NCBI RefSeq assembly: GCF_000730645.1
Contig: NZ_BBIU01000008.1
Coordinates: forward strand, 1 to 64,000
DNA: 64,000 bases
Reading direction: 5' to 3'
Origin: Pseudomonas parafulva NBRC 16636 = DSM 17004
GTDB taxonomy: Bacteria > Pseudomonadota > Gammaproteobacteria > Pseudomonadales > Pseudomonadaceae
Shown here: piece by piece, positions 18,158 through 27,564 of the stretch
Layout: each line of letters begins with the position of its first letter
How positions within the stretch are numbered: the first letter of the stretch is position 1
Notes under the pieces: generated by a model
The model's database searches: none
What the model was told of the DNA's origin: nothing
Seen by the model: only the letters and a program-made list of their open reading frames with translations
Program-made: the position numbers and the translations under genes

Positions 18158-18868
18158 TCAGGGCCGCATGAGGGGCTCTATGCCGATCCATTTCTTGACC
18201 GGGTGATAGCAGAGCTTCTGCGGCGGGATGGCCAGCGTCTGCCCCCCAACCTGCAAGCTACCCAGGTGAATGGTCCACCTGGAGTCGGCATTGAACTGGT
18301 TGGTATGGAAGATCACGTAGGCCGAGCCATATCGCTTGTTGTTGGTGAGTTTGGGAATCAGCCGGTGCACTTCATCGCTGTTGATGTCGTAGGGCGAAGG
18401 CCGGGCGGACTGCTCGGTCAACGAGGGGAAGTCGTGAATGTCGTCGCTGCCAACGTAGACCTCGGGGCGCGCGTTCAGCCGTGTACCATCGGCAAAGGTG
18501 ATGTAGGCCTGGCGGCTGTCGTAGAGCACCGGCACAGGTGGCACGCCACGGGTCGAGCCTGATGAAGGCCGGGCGCGGTCCTGGTTGTAGGCAATCATCT
18601 GCACGTAGAACTCTGGCTGTTTGTACTGCTCGCCAGGGTACTCCACGTGCAACCCCTGTTCGTAGGGCTGATCCCGCCAGCGGGCGGCGTGGTCGTAGAG
18701 GTAGGTTTCAAGGTACACCGTGGTCTCACCCTGCGGGCCGGGCACCTTGAACTGGAACTCGGACTCGCACAGGTCCGCATACGCAGCACGCTCGCGCTGC
18801 CAGGGGACGCAGGCAGTGAGTGAGGTCACTGCAAGCATCAGCAGGGTAATACGGGCGCGTTTGAGCAC
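18158..18868 (-). CDS. Putative lipoprotein of unknown function
   Basis: 236 residues from a GTG at 18868 with GGAGG just upstream. The signal peptide ends in the lipobox L-T-A-C (Cys about 19), followed by VPWQ, so it should be lipidated and, lacking Asp at +2, sent to the outer membrane. The rest is a beta-rich soluble domain (ETTVYLETYLYDHAARWRDQPY; RWTIHLGSLQVGGQTLAIPP). No family recognised. It begins 26 bp after the chorismate mutase gene on the same strand. Confidence 0.65.
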   Translation of the reverse strand: MLKRARITLLMLAVTSLTACVPWQRERAAYADLCESEFQFKVPGPQGETTVYLETYLYDHAARWRDQPYEQGLHVEYPGEQYKQPEFYVQMIAYNQDRARPSSGSTRGVPPVPVLYDSRQAYITFADGTRLNARPEVYVGSDDIHDFPSLTEQSARPSPYDINSDEVHRLIPKLTNNKRYGSAYVIFHTNQFNADSRWTIHLGSLQVGGQTLAIPPQKLCYHPVKKWIGIEPLMRP

Positions 18869-18894
18869 TGCCACCACCTCCCTCGTCACGCTCG

Positions 18895-19203
18895 TCAGGT
18901 GGCTGAAGCCTGGTCAGCCAATTGAGCATGGGTGGCCAGTTCTTCGGCGATGAACGCCGAGATCATTGCCCGGTAAACCTGCTCGACGACTACCGGCGAG
19001 GCACCGGTTTCTTGCGCCATGGCGCGTACCTTGGCGATGACCTGCTCGACGCGCGCCGGGGCACGTACGTCGTCGGTGGTTTTCTTGAAGCCGGCAGCTT
19101 GCGCCACCAGGTCGCCGCGGCTGGCCAGCAGCGACACGACCTGCCGGTCGATCTCATCGATGCGCTGGCGGACTTCGTCCAGAGAGGTGCAACGCGTATC
19201 CAT
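18895..19203 (-). CDS. Chorismate mutase, AroQ class
   Basis: 102 residues from the ATG at 19203. All-helical AroQ-type fold: LDEVRQRIDEIDRQVVSLLASRGDLVAQAAGFKK matches helix 1 with the active-site Arg and Lys, and VRAPARVEQVIAKVRAMAQ matches helix 2. Converts chorismate to prephenate, or acts as a PchB-like pyruvate lyase. No signal peptide, so cytoplasmic. P-protein of the tyrosine/phenylalanine pathway is separate, so this is an accessory monofunctional enzyme. It lies beside the quiC shikimate-pathway gene. Confidence 0.82.
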   Translation of the reverse strand: MDTRCTSLDEVRQRIDEIDRQVVSLLASRGDLVAQAAGFKKTTDDVRAPARVEQVIAKVRAMAQETGASPVVVEQVYRAMISAFIAEELATHAQLADQASAT

Positions 19204-19344
19204 TCGCCAGGTTTCCTTGTGTTGGTGTTGAGGATGGTACCAATGGTTTGTCAGGTTCGATTTGACCCAGCCGGCAAGCGTAGAGGCTCGCGCGGCGTGC
19301 GGCAACCGCACGGCCAGTAGAAAACGTCAAACCCAATTACCCCC

Positions 19345-21252
19345 CTACAACACTGGCTTACGCGCAACCCCACTGCGAGCCTTGGCCATCGCCGCCAACC
19401 GCACCGCCACGTTGGCCGCCCCATACCCCGCGTACCCCCCTTTGCGCTGGATAATCTCGAAGAAGAACCGATCCTCGAACGGCTCGGTATACACGTGGAA
19501 CAGCTCTCCCCCCTGCGCATCACGGTCATAGAGCACGTTGTAATAAGCCAGCTCGCTAAGAAACTCGTCATCGAAGTCAAAGCGCGCAGCCAGGTCATCG
19601 TAGTAGTTGAGCGGGATTTCCAGCAACGGCGCCCCCGCCAGCTTGGCCCGGGCCACTTCGCGGAAGATGTCCGCACAGTCGAATGCGATGTGGTGCACCC
19701 CCGACCCCCGGTAACTGGACAGCGCATGGGCAATGGCGGTGTTGCGGTTTTCCGAGATGTTCAGCGGTAAGCGCAGCGTACCGCAGGGGCTGCGCAGGGC
19801 ACGGCTTTTCACCAGACCGTAAGGGTCAGGCAGCACCACTTCGTCATCAGCGGCAAAGCCGAACAGGCTCTTGTAGAACAGCACCCAGCTGTCCAGCGAC
19901 TCGGCCGGCAGTGCCAGCGCCATGTGGTCGATACGCTGCAGCCCACCAGTGGGCGCGGCGCTCGGGTTCAGGCTGAAGTCGGTGTCATACAGGCTCTGGC
20001 CCGCACTGCCCTGCTCCACCAGATACAGCAGGCTGCCATCCGGGGCGCGCACGGCCGGCACCTCGCACTCGTTGGGCCCGACCAGCCCGCGGAACGGTTG
20101 GCCCCGGAACGCCGTGGCGCGCTTGAGGGCCGCCTGCTGGTCCTTCACCCGCAAGGCAGTAGCGCACAACGAAGGCCCGTGGGCTTCAAAGAAGTTGTGA
20201 CCGAACGAGTAAGGCTCAGCATTGAGCACGATGTTGATATCACCCTGGCGCAGCAGTTGTACGTCCTTGCTCCGGTGCTGGCCCGCTTCGGCAAAGCCCA
20301 GTTTCTTGAGCCAACCGTTCAGGCGCGCGCCCACCGCTTCATCCACGGCAAACTCCAGAAACTCAACGCCGTCGTAGGTGCTGGCAGCAGGCGGCGCGAA
20401 CAGCACGCCCGGTTCGATGCCAGTGCCTTCCTGCTCCAGGCGCAAGCGCGTCTGTTCTTCGAGGTACAGCAGTGAACGCAGGCCGTCGGCGGCGTTCTGC
20501 CGCGGCGGCGCAGCGCGGAAACCGTCGTTGAAGATTTCCAGGGACAACGGCCCGCGGTAACCCGTGGCCAGAATCGGCGCCAGGAACCCGGCCATGTCCA
20601 TCTCACCCTGCCCCGGGAAACAGCGGAAATGGCGGCTCCACTCCAACACATCCATGGCCAGGATTGGCGCGTCGGCCATTTGCACGAAGAAGATCTTGTC
20701 GGCCGGAATGTCGCGGATGGCGGCGGGGTCACCCTTGAGCGACAAGGTGTGGAAGCTGTCCAGGATCACACCCAGGGCGGCGTGATCCGCCTGGCGTACC
20801 AGGTTCCATACCTGCTGGTAGGTATTCACATGGCGGCCCCAGGCCAAGGCCTCGTAGCCGATGCGCAAGCCGCGCTTGCCAGCGTGCTCTGCCAGCAGGC
20901 GCAGGTCGTCGACCAGCAGTTGCTCGTCGCCCAGCGCGTCGGCCTGAACGTTGCTGCACACCAGCACCAGGTCGGTGCCCAGTTCCTGCATCAGGTCGAA
21001 CTTGCGCTCGGCTCGGTCAAGGTTTTTCTGCAGGCGGTCGCGGCGGCAGCCTTCGAAATCGCGAAATGGCTGAAACAGCGTCACGGCAAGCCCCAGGTCG
21101 GCGCACATCTGGCGTACCTGGCGCGGGCTGCCGGCGTAGTACAGCAGGTCGTTCTCGAAAATTTCGACGCCGTCGAAGCCGGCGGCGGCGATGGCCTCGA
21201 GCTTTTCCGGCAGGGTGCCGCTCAAGGACACGGTGGCGATCGAACGCTGCAT
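19345..21252 (-). CDS. quiC: 3-dehydroshikimate dehydratase fused to an HPPD-like domain (QuiC)
   Basis: 635 residues. Residues 1-280 form a TIM-barrel sugar-isomerase-like dehydratase with the metal/catalytic segments GLRIGYEALAWGRH, VILDSFH and LSLEIFND. Residues about 300-635 form a VOC 4-hydroxyphenylpyruvate-dioxygenase-like domain with iron-ligand-like IDHMAL, GVHHIAF and FFEIIQRKGGY. The two-domain architecture is that of P. putida QuiC, which turns 3-dehydroshikimate into protocatechuate for the beta-ketoadipate pathway. Divergent from an MHS transporter of shikimate type. A PcaR-like motif lies between them at 21388-21402. The role of the C-terminal domain in catalysis is not settled by sequence. 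Confidence 0.93.
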   Translation of the reverse strand: MQRSIATVSLSGTLPEKLEAIAAAGFDGVEIFENDLLYYAGSPRQVRQMCADLGLAVTLFQPFRDFEGCRRDRLQKNLDRAERKFDLMQELGTDLVLVCSNVQADALGDEQLLVDDLRLLAEHAGKRGLRIGYEALAWGRHVNTYQQVWNLVRQADHAALGVILDSFHTLSLKGDPAAIRDIPADKIFFVQMADAPILAMDVLEWSRHFRCFPGQGEMDMAGFLAPILATGYRGPLSLEIFNDGFRAAPPRQNAADGLRSLLYLEEQTRLRLEQEGTGIEPGVLFAPPAASTYDGVEFLEFAVDEAVGARLNGWLKKLGFAEAGQHRSKDVQLLRQGDINIVLNAEPYSFGHNFFEAHGPSLCATALRVKDQQAALKRATAFRGQPFRGLVGPNECEVPAVRAPDGSLLYLVEQGSAGQSLYDTDFSLNPSAAPTGGLQRIDHMALALPAESLDSWVLFYKSLFGFAADDEVVLPDPYGLVKSRALRSPCGTLRLPLNISENRNTAIAHALSSYRGSGVHHIAFDCADIFREVARAKLAGAPLLEIPLNYYDDLAARFDFDDEFLSELAYYNVLYDRDAQGGELFHVYTEPFEDRFFFEIIQRKGGYAGYGAANVAVRLAAMAKARSGVARKPVL

Positions 21253-21387
21253 GGCGGGAGTTCCTTGTTGTCAGGGGGATCACAGGCCAGCGGGGATGCA
21301 AAACCCCCGTTACAGTTTCTGGCACGATGGATTATTCGCAGGTAAAGTCGGCGCTTCAATCTCTTTGTACGGAATGGTTAGTTTTGC

Positions 21388-21402
21388 GTTCGATTATCGC
21401 AC
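21388..21402. promoter_or_regulatory. PcaR-like operator between quiC and the MHS transporter
   Basis: The 15-mer GTTCGATTATCGCAC differs at one position from the PcaR-binding sequence I recall from P. putida pca promoters (GTTCGATAATCGCAC). It sits 136 bp upstream of quiC and 138 bp upstream of the divergent transporter. It may couple dehydroshikimate use to beta-ketoadipate sensing, or bind another IclR-family protein. Confidence 0.5.
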
Positions 21403-21539
21403 GAAACCCGTTTTAGCGAATTGCCTGACCGCTGGCCCGTGGTCAACATGCATCACAGACGCAGGCCCAATGTTCACCGCCTCCTGCCTTGGCGTTTCCA
21501 GCCGGAGCCTGCGCTACAACAATAACAACGGAGACAACG

Positions 21540-22913
21540 ATGGCTCACTCCAGCTCTCAAGCCAAGAAAGCGACCGCCAGTGGATGGATAGGCTCGGCAC
21601 TCGAGTACTACGACTTCTTCATCTACGCCCAAGCCGCTGCACTGATTTTCCCGCAGATATTCTTCCCCAATACCGACCCCAAAATGGCCATCATTGCCTC
21701 GCTGGCCACCTACGGTGTGGGCTACCTGGCGCGCCCGGTCGGGGCCTTCGTGCTCGGCCACTGGGGCGACACGCGCGGTCGCAAGAACGTGCTGCTGTTG
21801 TGCATGTTCCTGATGGGCATCTCGACCATGGCCGTCGGCCTGCTGCCCACCTACCACGACATCGGCATGCTGGCACCCGCCCTGCTGGTGCTGTTGCGGC
21901 TGGTTCAGGGCTTTGCCGTGGCGGGTGAAATCTCCGGCGCCAGCTCGATGATCATGGAGCATGCGCCGTTCGGGCGACGCGGTTACTACGCCAGCTTTAC
22001 CCTGCAAGGGGTACAGGCGGGCCAGGTGATGGCTGCCGCCGTGTTCCTGCCGTTGGCTTACTTCATGCCTAGCGAGGCGTTCAATGACTGGGGCTGGCGC
22101 ATTCCGTTCCTGATGAGCGCAGTGGTGCTGATTGCAGGCTTCATCATCCGCAAGGAAGTGCATGAAACCCCCGCGTTCGTGAAGGAAGAAAAGCAGGACA
22201 AGGTTGCCAAGTCCCCCATCAGCGAGGCCTTCCGCCACAGCTGGAAGCACATGGTGCTGGTGATGTTCATGGCACTGATGAACGTGATCCCAGTGGTCGC
22301 CACCATCTTCGGCGCGGCCTACGCGGTGCAGCCAGCCTATGGCATCGGGTTCGACAAGAGCGTGTACCTGTGGATTCCGGTGGTGGGCAACATCGTGGCA
22401 GTGCTGGTGATCCCGTTCGTGGGCAACCTTTCAGACCGCATTGGCCGTCGCCCGACCATGATTGCCGGGTGCCTGGGGTCGGGGCTGCTGGCATTCGTGT
22501 ACCTGTACGCGATCAGCATCCAGAACGTGCCGCTGGCCTTCGCTTCGTCGATCGTCATGTGGGGCATGGTCTACCAGGGCTACAACGCGGTGTTCCCAAG
22601 TTTCTACCCAGAGCTGTTCCAAACCCGCTACCGCGTTTCGGCCATGGCCATCGCGCAAAACCTCGGCACCATGCTCACCGCCATGTTGCCGGCACTGTTT
22701 GCCATGGTGGCGCCGCCTGGCTCGGACAACATTCCGCTGGTGGTCGGCGGCCTGGCCTTCTTCATCACTTGCGTGTGCGCACTGGCGGCCTACATCGCGC
22801 CGGAAACCCATCGCCTGGCCATGGAAGACCTGGGTAATCCGCAGGCCAAACCGATGGAGAAAGAGGCCTACGAGGCCAGCCGCAAGGGGAGCTTGCAGGC
22901 CGTGAGCCAGTGA
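21540..22913 (+). CDS. MHS-family transporter, shikimate/dehydroshikimate type
   Basis: 457 residues from the ATG at 21540 (AACGGAGA upstream). Twelve predicted helices. ASGWIGSALEYYDFFIYAQAAALIFPQIFF and GHWGDTRGRKNVL mark the metabolite:H+ symporter family, close to ShiA. Paired divergently with quiC, it probably imports shikimate, quinate or dehydroshikimate for conversion to protocatechuate. A strong hairpin at 22929-22977 follows its stop. Confidence 0.88.
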   Translation: MAHSSSQAKKATASGWIGSALEYYDFFIYAQAAALIFPQIFFPNTDPKMAIIASLATYGVGYLARPVGAFVLGHWGDTRGRKNVLLLCMFLMGISTMAVGLLPTYHDIGMLAPALLVLLRLVQGFAVAGEISGASSMIMEHAPFGRRGYYASFTLQGVQAGQVMAAAVFLPLAYFMPSEAFNDWGWRIPFLMSAVVLIAGFIIRKEVHETPAFVKEEKQDKVAKSPISEAFRHSWKHMVLVMFMALMNVIPVVATIFGAAYAVQPAYGIGFDKSVYLWIPVVGNIVAVLVIPFVGNLSDRIGRRPTMIAGCLGSGLLAFVYLYAISIQNVPLAFASSIVMWGMVYQGYNAVFPSFYPELFQTRYRVSAMAIAQNLGTMLTAMLPALFAMVAPPGSDNIPLVVGGLAFFITCVCALAAYIAPETHRLAMEDLGNPQAKPMEKEAYEASRKGSLQAVSQ

Positions 22914-22928
22914 TGGGTCATTGAGCCC

Positions 22929-22977
22929 AGCGCCTTGGGTGGCGGATCGCAAGCTGCGCTCCACCACCCAAGGCGCT
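22929..22977. terminator. Hairpin between convergent transporter and ddc genes
   Basis: Perfect 14-bp arms, AGCGCCTTGGGTGG at 22929-22942 and its complement at 22964-22977, enclose a 21-nt loop. It lies in the 73-bp gap between two convergent genes, so it probably acts as a bidirectional terminator or RNA-end stabiliser. No long T tract follows on either side. Confidence 0.65.
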
Positions 22978-22986
22978 GTCTGACAA

Positions 22987-24396
22987 TCAGTTCACCACCC
23001 CCTGCAGCCCCCGCCACAGCCGCTCCACATCTGCCCGTTCGGTTGGCAACGCGCCAATCGAAACCCGCACCATCCAGCGGCCATCCAGCGTGGCCGGTGT
23101 CACGTAAGCTGCCCCGGAAGCGTTCAGCCGTTGCGCCCAGCCCCGGGTGTGGGTATCCAGCGCCTCGCCTTCCAGCCCCGCAGGCCGATGCCGAATGCAC
23201 AGGGTTTGCAACTGCACCGGCGCCAGCAACTCCCAATCGGCGGCAGCCGCTACCTGCCCGGCCAACCATTGCGCATTGTCCAGGTCACGCCGCAGACGTG
23301 CCTGCAACGCCTCTACCCCTTCGCTGCGCAACATGAACCACAGCTTCAGGGCCCGGAACCTGCGCCCCAGCGGGATACCCCAGTCGCGCAGGTTCTTCAC
23401 CTCGCCATCCACGGCCGACTGCAAGTAGCTGGGGTTGGTGCTCATGACGCGGATCAGGTGCTGCGGGTCGCGCACGTAGTAGATCGAGCAGTCGAACGCC
23501 ACCCCCAACCACTTGTGCGCGTTGACCACCACCGAGTCCGCCAGCTCGATGCCGTCCCACATCCACCGGCACTCGGGCAGGATCATCGCCGAACCCGCCA
23601 TGGCGGAATCCACGTGCAGCCACAGCTTGTGCGCCTGGGCGATGGCGCCGATAGCGCTTAGCGGGTCGAGGGCCGTGGTGGTGGTAGTGCCGGTGGTAGC
23701 AACCACTGCACACGGCTGGTTGCCTGCCGCCAGGTCCTGTTCGATGGCGGCCTGCAGTGCCTCGGGGCGCAAGGCGTAGCGTTCGTCGGTGGGGATAAGC
23801 CGAATGTTGGCGCGCCCGAAGCCGGCCAGCAGCGCCGCCTTGTCTACCGAGCTGTGGGCGTGGGCGCTGACATACACGATCAGCGGCCTGGCTTCGGCCT
23901 GCAGGCCGCCACGCACCAAGGCGTAATCGGTGGCGCGTTCACGGGCGCTGATCAGCGCAACCAGCGTGCTGGTCGAGGCGGTGTCCTGGATCACCCCGCT
24001 CCACTGGGCCGACAAACCCAGCAACTCACGCAACCAGCCCAAGGTGGTTTCTTCCAGCTCGCTCAAGGCCGGGCTGGACTGCCAGGACAGGCCCAGCACG
24101 CCCAGGCCGGTGCTGAGAAAATCGCCCAATACCGACGACAAGGTGCCGTTGGAGGGGAAGTAGCCATAGAAGTCCGGGTGCTGCCAATGGGACAACCCAG
24201 GCATGATCGCCTGCTGGACATCCGCGAGGATCGCTTCGAACGCCTCGCCCTGTTGCGGAGCGGCGTCAGGCAATACCGCCTTCAGGTAGCCGGGCTCAAC
24301 CTGGGCCATCACCGGCCGCTCGCCCACGGTCTGGCGGTAGTCGGCAATCAGGTCGATCAGCTGGTGGCCGTATTGGCGGAATTGTTCGGGGGTCAC
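22987..24396 (-). CDS. ddc: Aromatic-L-amino-acid decarboxylase, L-DOPA decarboxylase
   Basis: 469 residues from a GTG at 24396 with AGGAGA upstream. It matches from memory the highly L-DOPA-selective decarboxylase of P. putida over its whole length. Group II PLP decarboxylase: LSHWQHPDFYGYFPSNGT substrate loop, ATTGTTTTTALDPL, LHVDSAMAGSA (cofactor Asp) and VNAHKWLG with the PLP Lys. Converts L-DOPA to dopamine and CO2 in the cytoplasm. It lies 112 bp downstream of glyA on the same strand and may be the last gene of that operon or separately expressed. Confidence 0.95.
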   Translation of the reverse strand: MTPEQFRQYGHQLIDLIADYRQTVGERPVMAQVEPGYLKAVLPDAAPQQGEAFEAILADVQQAIMPGLSHWQHPDFYGYFPSNGTLSSVLGDFLSTGLGVLGLSWQSSPALSELEETTLGWLRELLGLSAQWSGVIQDTASTSTLVALISARERATDYALVRGGLQAEARPLIVYVSAHAHSSVDKAALLAGFGRANIRLIPTDERYALRPEALQAAIEQDLAAGNQPCAVVATTGTTTTTALDPLSAIGAIAQAHKLWLHVDSAMAGSAMILPECRWMWDGIELADSVVVNAHKWLGVAFDCSIYYVRDPQHLIRVMSTNPSYLQSAVDGEVKNLRDWGIPLGRRFRALKLWFMLRSEGVEALQARLRRDLDNAQWLAGQVAAAADWELLAPVQLQTLCIRHRPAGLEGEALDTHTRGWAQRLNASGAAYVTPATLDGRWMVRVSIGALPTERADVERLWRGLQGVVN

Positions 24397-24508
24397 GGGG
24401 GCTCTCCTGAGGAATGTGATTGCCAGATACTGCTCTAGTCTAGGCACAGTGCCCCTGGCGAATAACCCCGCTTCGTGCATAGCTGCTATGGCGAACCCGC
24501 AAGGCTCC

Positions 24509-25747
24509 TCATGCCAGCAGGTATACCGGGAAGCACTCACACAGATGCATCACACGGCGTCGGGTGTTTTCCAGCAGTGCGCTGTCGTTGGGCTGCGCCA
24601 GCAGGTCGGCGATCAGGCCAGCCACTTCAGCGCATTCAACCTCGCCAAACCCACGCGTCGTCAGTGCGGGTGTGCCAATACGGATGCCACTGGTGATCGT
24701 CGGTTTCTGCGGATCGCCTGGAATCGAATTTTTGTTCAGGGTGATATGGGCGCTTTCCAGCAGGGCTTCCGCATCCTTGCCGGTAATGTTCATGGCGCGC
24801 AGGTCAAGCAGGAACATGTGGCTGTCGGTGCCGCCGGACACAACCCGCAAGCCGCGCCGGGTCAGCACATCAGCCATGGTCCGGGCGTTGTCCACCACCC
24901 GTCGCTGGTACTGTTTGAAATCGTCGCTCAGGGCTTCGCCGAACGCCACCGCCTTGGCGGCAATCACGTGCATCAGCGGCCCGCCCTGGTACACCGGGAA
25001 CACCGTCTTGTCGAGCAGGGCCGCGTATTCAGCCTTGGCCAAAATCAAGCCGCCGCGCGGGCCGCGCAGGGTCTTGTGGGTGGTCGAGGTGATGAAGTCG
25101 GCGATACCGACTGGCGAGGGGTACACGCCTGCCGCTACCAACCCAGCGTAATGGGCCATGTCGACCATCAGGTAGGCGCCGATTTCATCGCAGACTTTGC
25201 GAAAGCGCGAGAAATCAATGACGCGGGAATAGGCCGATGCACCTGCGATGATCATTTTCGGCCGATGCTCGCGTGCCAGCGCTTCCATCTGTTGGTAGTC
25301 GAGGGTCTCAATGCCTGGCTCAAGGCCATAGGCAAAGGCCTGGAAGAACCTGCCCGAAAAATTCACCGAGGCGCCGTGGGTCAGATGGCCGCCGTGAGCC
25401 AGTGACATCCCTAGAATGCTGTCGCCCGGCTCAAGCGCCGCAAGGAAAACTGCCTGGTTGGCCTGTGAGCCGGAGTGCGGCTGAACGTTGACATATTCGC
25501 AGCCGAACAGTTGGCGGGCTCGGTCGATGGCAAGGTTCTCGATTTCGTCGACGACCTTGCAGCCACCGTAGTAACGGCGGCCTGGATAGCCTTCGGCATA
25601 CTTGTTGGTGAGTACCGAGCCTTGGGCCTGGAGCACCTGTTCGCTCACGTAGTTTTCCGAGGCGATCAGCTCCAGGTGGGTTTCCTGACGATTGCGCTCG
25701 CGGTCAATCAGACGAGCGATGGCGGGGTCGCGAAATTGCAAGCTCAT
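24509..25747 (-). CDS. glyA: Serine hydroxymethyltransferase paralogue
   Basis: 412 residues, full length for GlyA. Motifs include [47 protein letters not shown] and [12 protein letters not shown] with the PLP-binding Lys. Interconverts serine and glycine with tetrahydrofolate, and the family also has threonine/beta-hydroxy amino acid aldolase activity. Its ATG overlaps the stop of the upstream threonine-synthase-like gene by four bases (ATGA). Membership in a catabolic operon under a MocR regulator suggests a specialised glyA copy rather than the housekeeping one. Confidence 0.93.
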   Translation of the reverse strand: MSLQFRDPAIARLIDRERNRQETHLELIASENYVSEQVLQAQGSVLTNKYAEGYPGRRYYGGCKVVDEIENLAIDRARQLFGCEYVNVQPHSGSQANQAVFLAALEPGDSILGMSLAHGGHLTHGASVNFSGRFFQAFAYGLEPGIETLDYQQMEALAREHRPKMIIAGASAYSRVIDFSRFRKVCDEIGAYLMVDMAHYAGLVAAGVYPSPVGIADFITSTTHKTLRGPRGGLILAKAEYAALLDKTVFPVYQGGPLMHVIAAKAVAFGEALSDDFKQYQRRVVDNARTMADVLTRRGLRVVSGGTDSHMFLLDLRAMNITGKDAEALLESAHITLNKNSIPGDPQKPTITSGIRIGTPALTTRGFGEVECAEVAGLIADLLAQPNDSALLENTRRRVMHLCECFPVYLLA

Positions 25748-27012
25748 GCGGAGATTCCTTGTGATGGCGCTGTGTTCAACGGCGTCGGCAACTGACCCGC
25801 CAGTGCGCCTGGCGGGCCGCCGGCGCTGCCGGAGAGGAAGATGGAGGTGTCTTTCAAGCCGCTGCCGGTGATCAGCACCACAGCGGTCTGCGCGGTATCG
25901 GGATGTGCCTGGGCATACTTGATCAGGCCGGCGAAGGCGCTGGCAGCACCCGCTTCGGCGAATACACCGGTGCGCGAGGCAAGCCTGGACGCCGCTGTCA
26001 CGATGTCCTGGTCACTGACGCACATGAATTCGCCGTTGCTGGCTGTTACCGCGCGCATGGCCTTGAGGCGATCGCGTGGCAATGCCACGTTGATGCTGCT
26101 GGCCAGGCTGGTAGGTGCGATGCGTGCGGTGCGTGCCATGGAGCGGTCGCTGCGCCACGCCCGGTACATGAAGTTACTGTGTTCGGCCTGCACACCGATC
26201 AGACGCGGCATACGGTCGATCCAGCCCAGTTGCAGCAAATCGAACAGGCCCTTGTAGACTGAACCCAGGATGCAGCCATTACCGACCGGCACGAATATCA
26301 GATCGGGCACCTGCCAGTGCAGCTGTTCACAGATCTCGAAGGCAACGGTCTTCTTGCCCTCGCTCATGTACGAGTTAATACCGGTGGTTCGGTTGTACCA
26401 GCCGTGCGCCTGGCAGCCGGCCAGGCATTGCTCGAATGCCTCATCGTACTGGCCGTCCACCAATACGATCTCGGCCCCATAGCCCAACATCTGCGCGCGC
26501 TTTTCCCGGGGTGCGGTGCGTGGCAGATAAATCACATTGTGCAGGCCCATGCTGGCACTCATCCCGGCCAGCGCCGAGGCGGCGTTGCCCGTGCTGGCCA
26601 CGGCCACGGTGCGGGCGCCCGACTGCAAGGCATGGGCTACAGCCAGCGCACTGGCGCGGTCCTTCAGCGACCCCGTGGGTTGCCTGGATTCGTCCTTGAT
26701 CAACACCTTGATCGCCGAGCCTTCGCCAAGCAGATCGGCCGGCGCATACAGCGGCGTATTACCCACCAGCAGCGGCGGTACGTACTGGGTCGAACTGAGT
26801 GGCATCAGCCGGTCATAGCGCCACATGCCACGGGCCTGCTGGTCCGCCAGGGCTGCTCGGGGCCATTCACGCTTCAGCGTGGGGTAGTCGTAAAGCACAT
26901 CGAGGGCACCTTCGCCCTTGCAATGTGGGCAAAAGTAACTGACCTCATGGGGCTGGTATTGGCGGTCGCACACCAGGCACTGCAATGCATACGCTTTGTA
27001 CGAATTCTTCAT
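25744..27012 (-). CDS. Threonine-synthase-like PLP enzyme with N-terminal zinc ribbon
   Basis: 422 residues from the ATG at 27012 (AAGG six bases upstream; ATG at 27018 also possible). The N-terminus has CLVC and CPHC pairs 13 residues apart, a zinc ribbon seen in some threonine synthases. The fold-type II core has [12 protein letters not shown] (PLP Lys), [11 protein letters not shown] (phosphate loop) and [10 protein letters not shown]. It could make threonine from phosphohomoserine, but in this catabolic operon it may act as a dehydratase or ammonia-lyase. It is fourth in a benE-DAO-ridA-thrC-glyA operon. Confidence 0.82.
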   Translation of the reverse strand: MKNSYKAYALQCLVCDRQYQPHEVSYFCPHCKGEGALDVLYDYPTLKREWPRAALADQQARGMWRYDRLMPLSSTQYVPPLLVGNTPLYAPADLLGEGSAIKVLIKDESRQPTGSLKDRASALAVAHALQSGARTVAVASTGNAASALAGMSASMGLHNVIYLPRTAPREKRAQMLGYGAEIVLVDGQYDEAFEQCLAGCQAHGWYNRTTGINSYMSEGKKTVAFEICEQLHWQVPDLIFVPVGNGCILGSVYKGLFDLLQLGWIDRMPRLIGVQAEHSNFMYRAWRSDRSMARTARIAPTSLASSINVALPRDRLKAMRAVTASNGEFMCVSDQDIVTAASRLASRTGVFAEAGAASAFAGLIKYAQAHPDTAQTAVVLITGSGLKDTSIFLSGSAGGPPGALAGQLPTPLNTAPSQGISA

Positions 27013-27105
27013 GGCCATCCTTAGGAAGTGTGCTGTGCGGGTGCTTTCCCTGCCGACGTCGGTCCGCTGCACAGAACCGACGGGCACTCGCTGATAAAGG
27101 GCGCT

Positions 27106-27537
27106 TCAGACCACCATGATGGCGTCGATGGCAACCAGGGTATTGCGCGCCAGGGCGCTGGCCCCTGCGGTGGTGCGCGCCGGGTATGGCGAGGTGAAGT
27201 ACTCTTGCATCACGCGGTTCAGGGTGGGGAACTCACTCAAGTCGGTGATGAACGCGGTTACCTTCACCACGTTTGCCAGTGTTCCGCCTGCCGCCTCGGC
27301 CATCTGCGCCAGGTTGTCGAGGGTCTGGCGCAACTGGCCTTCGAAATCCTGTGCCAACACTTCGTTGGTCAACGCCGAAACCGGTGTCTGTGCCGACAGG
27401 TAGATGGTCTGCCCGCGGCTCACCTTGATGCCCTGGGAATAAGTGCCCAGCGGCAACGGGGCCTTGTTGGTGAAAATCACGTTTTCCTCGGCCAGGAAAG
27501 GGGTGCCAGCAGTATTGATTTGAGCAGTGCTTTGCAT
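27106..27537 (-). CDS. RidA family enamine/imine deaminase
   Basis: 143 residues, slightly long for RidA. APLPLGTYSQGIKVSRGQTIYLSAQTPV, the LDNLAQMAEAAGGTLANVVKVTAFITDLS block and YFTSPYPARTTAGASAL with the conserved Arg match the YjgF/YER057c/UK114 family. It should hydrolyse reactive enamine/imine products of the neighbouring flavin oxidase and PLP enzymes to keto acids and ammonia. It lies 27 bp after the oxidase gene in the same operon. Confidence 0.9.
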   Translation of the reverse strand: MQSTAQINTAGTPFLAEENVIFTNKAPLPLGTYSQGIKVSRGQTIYLSAQTPVSALTNEVLAQDFEGQLRQTLDNLAQMAEAAGGTLANVVKVTAFITDLSEFPTLNRVMQEYFTSPYPARTTAGASALARNTLVAIDAIMVV

Positions 27538-27564
27538 GGAGACGGTCCTTGTTGAGTGTGAGGG

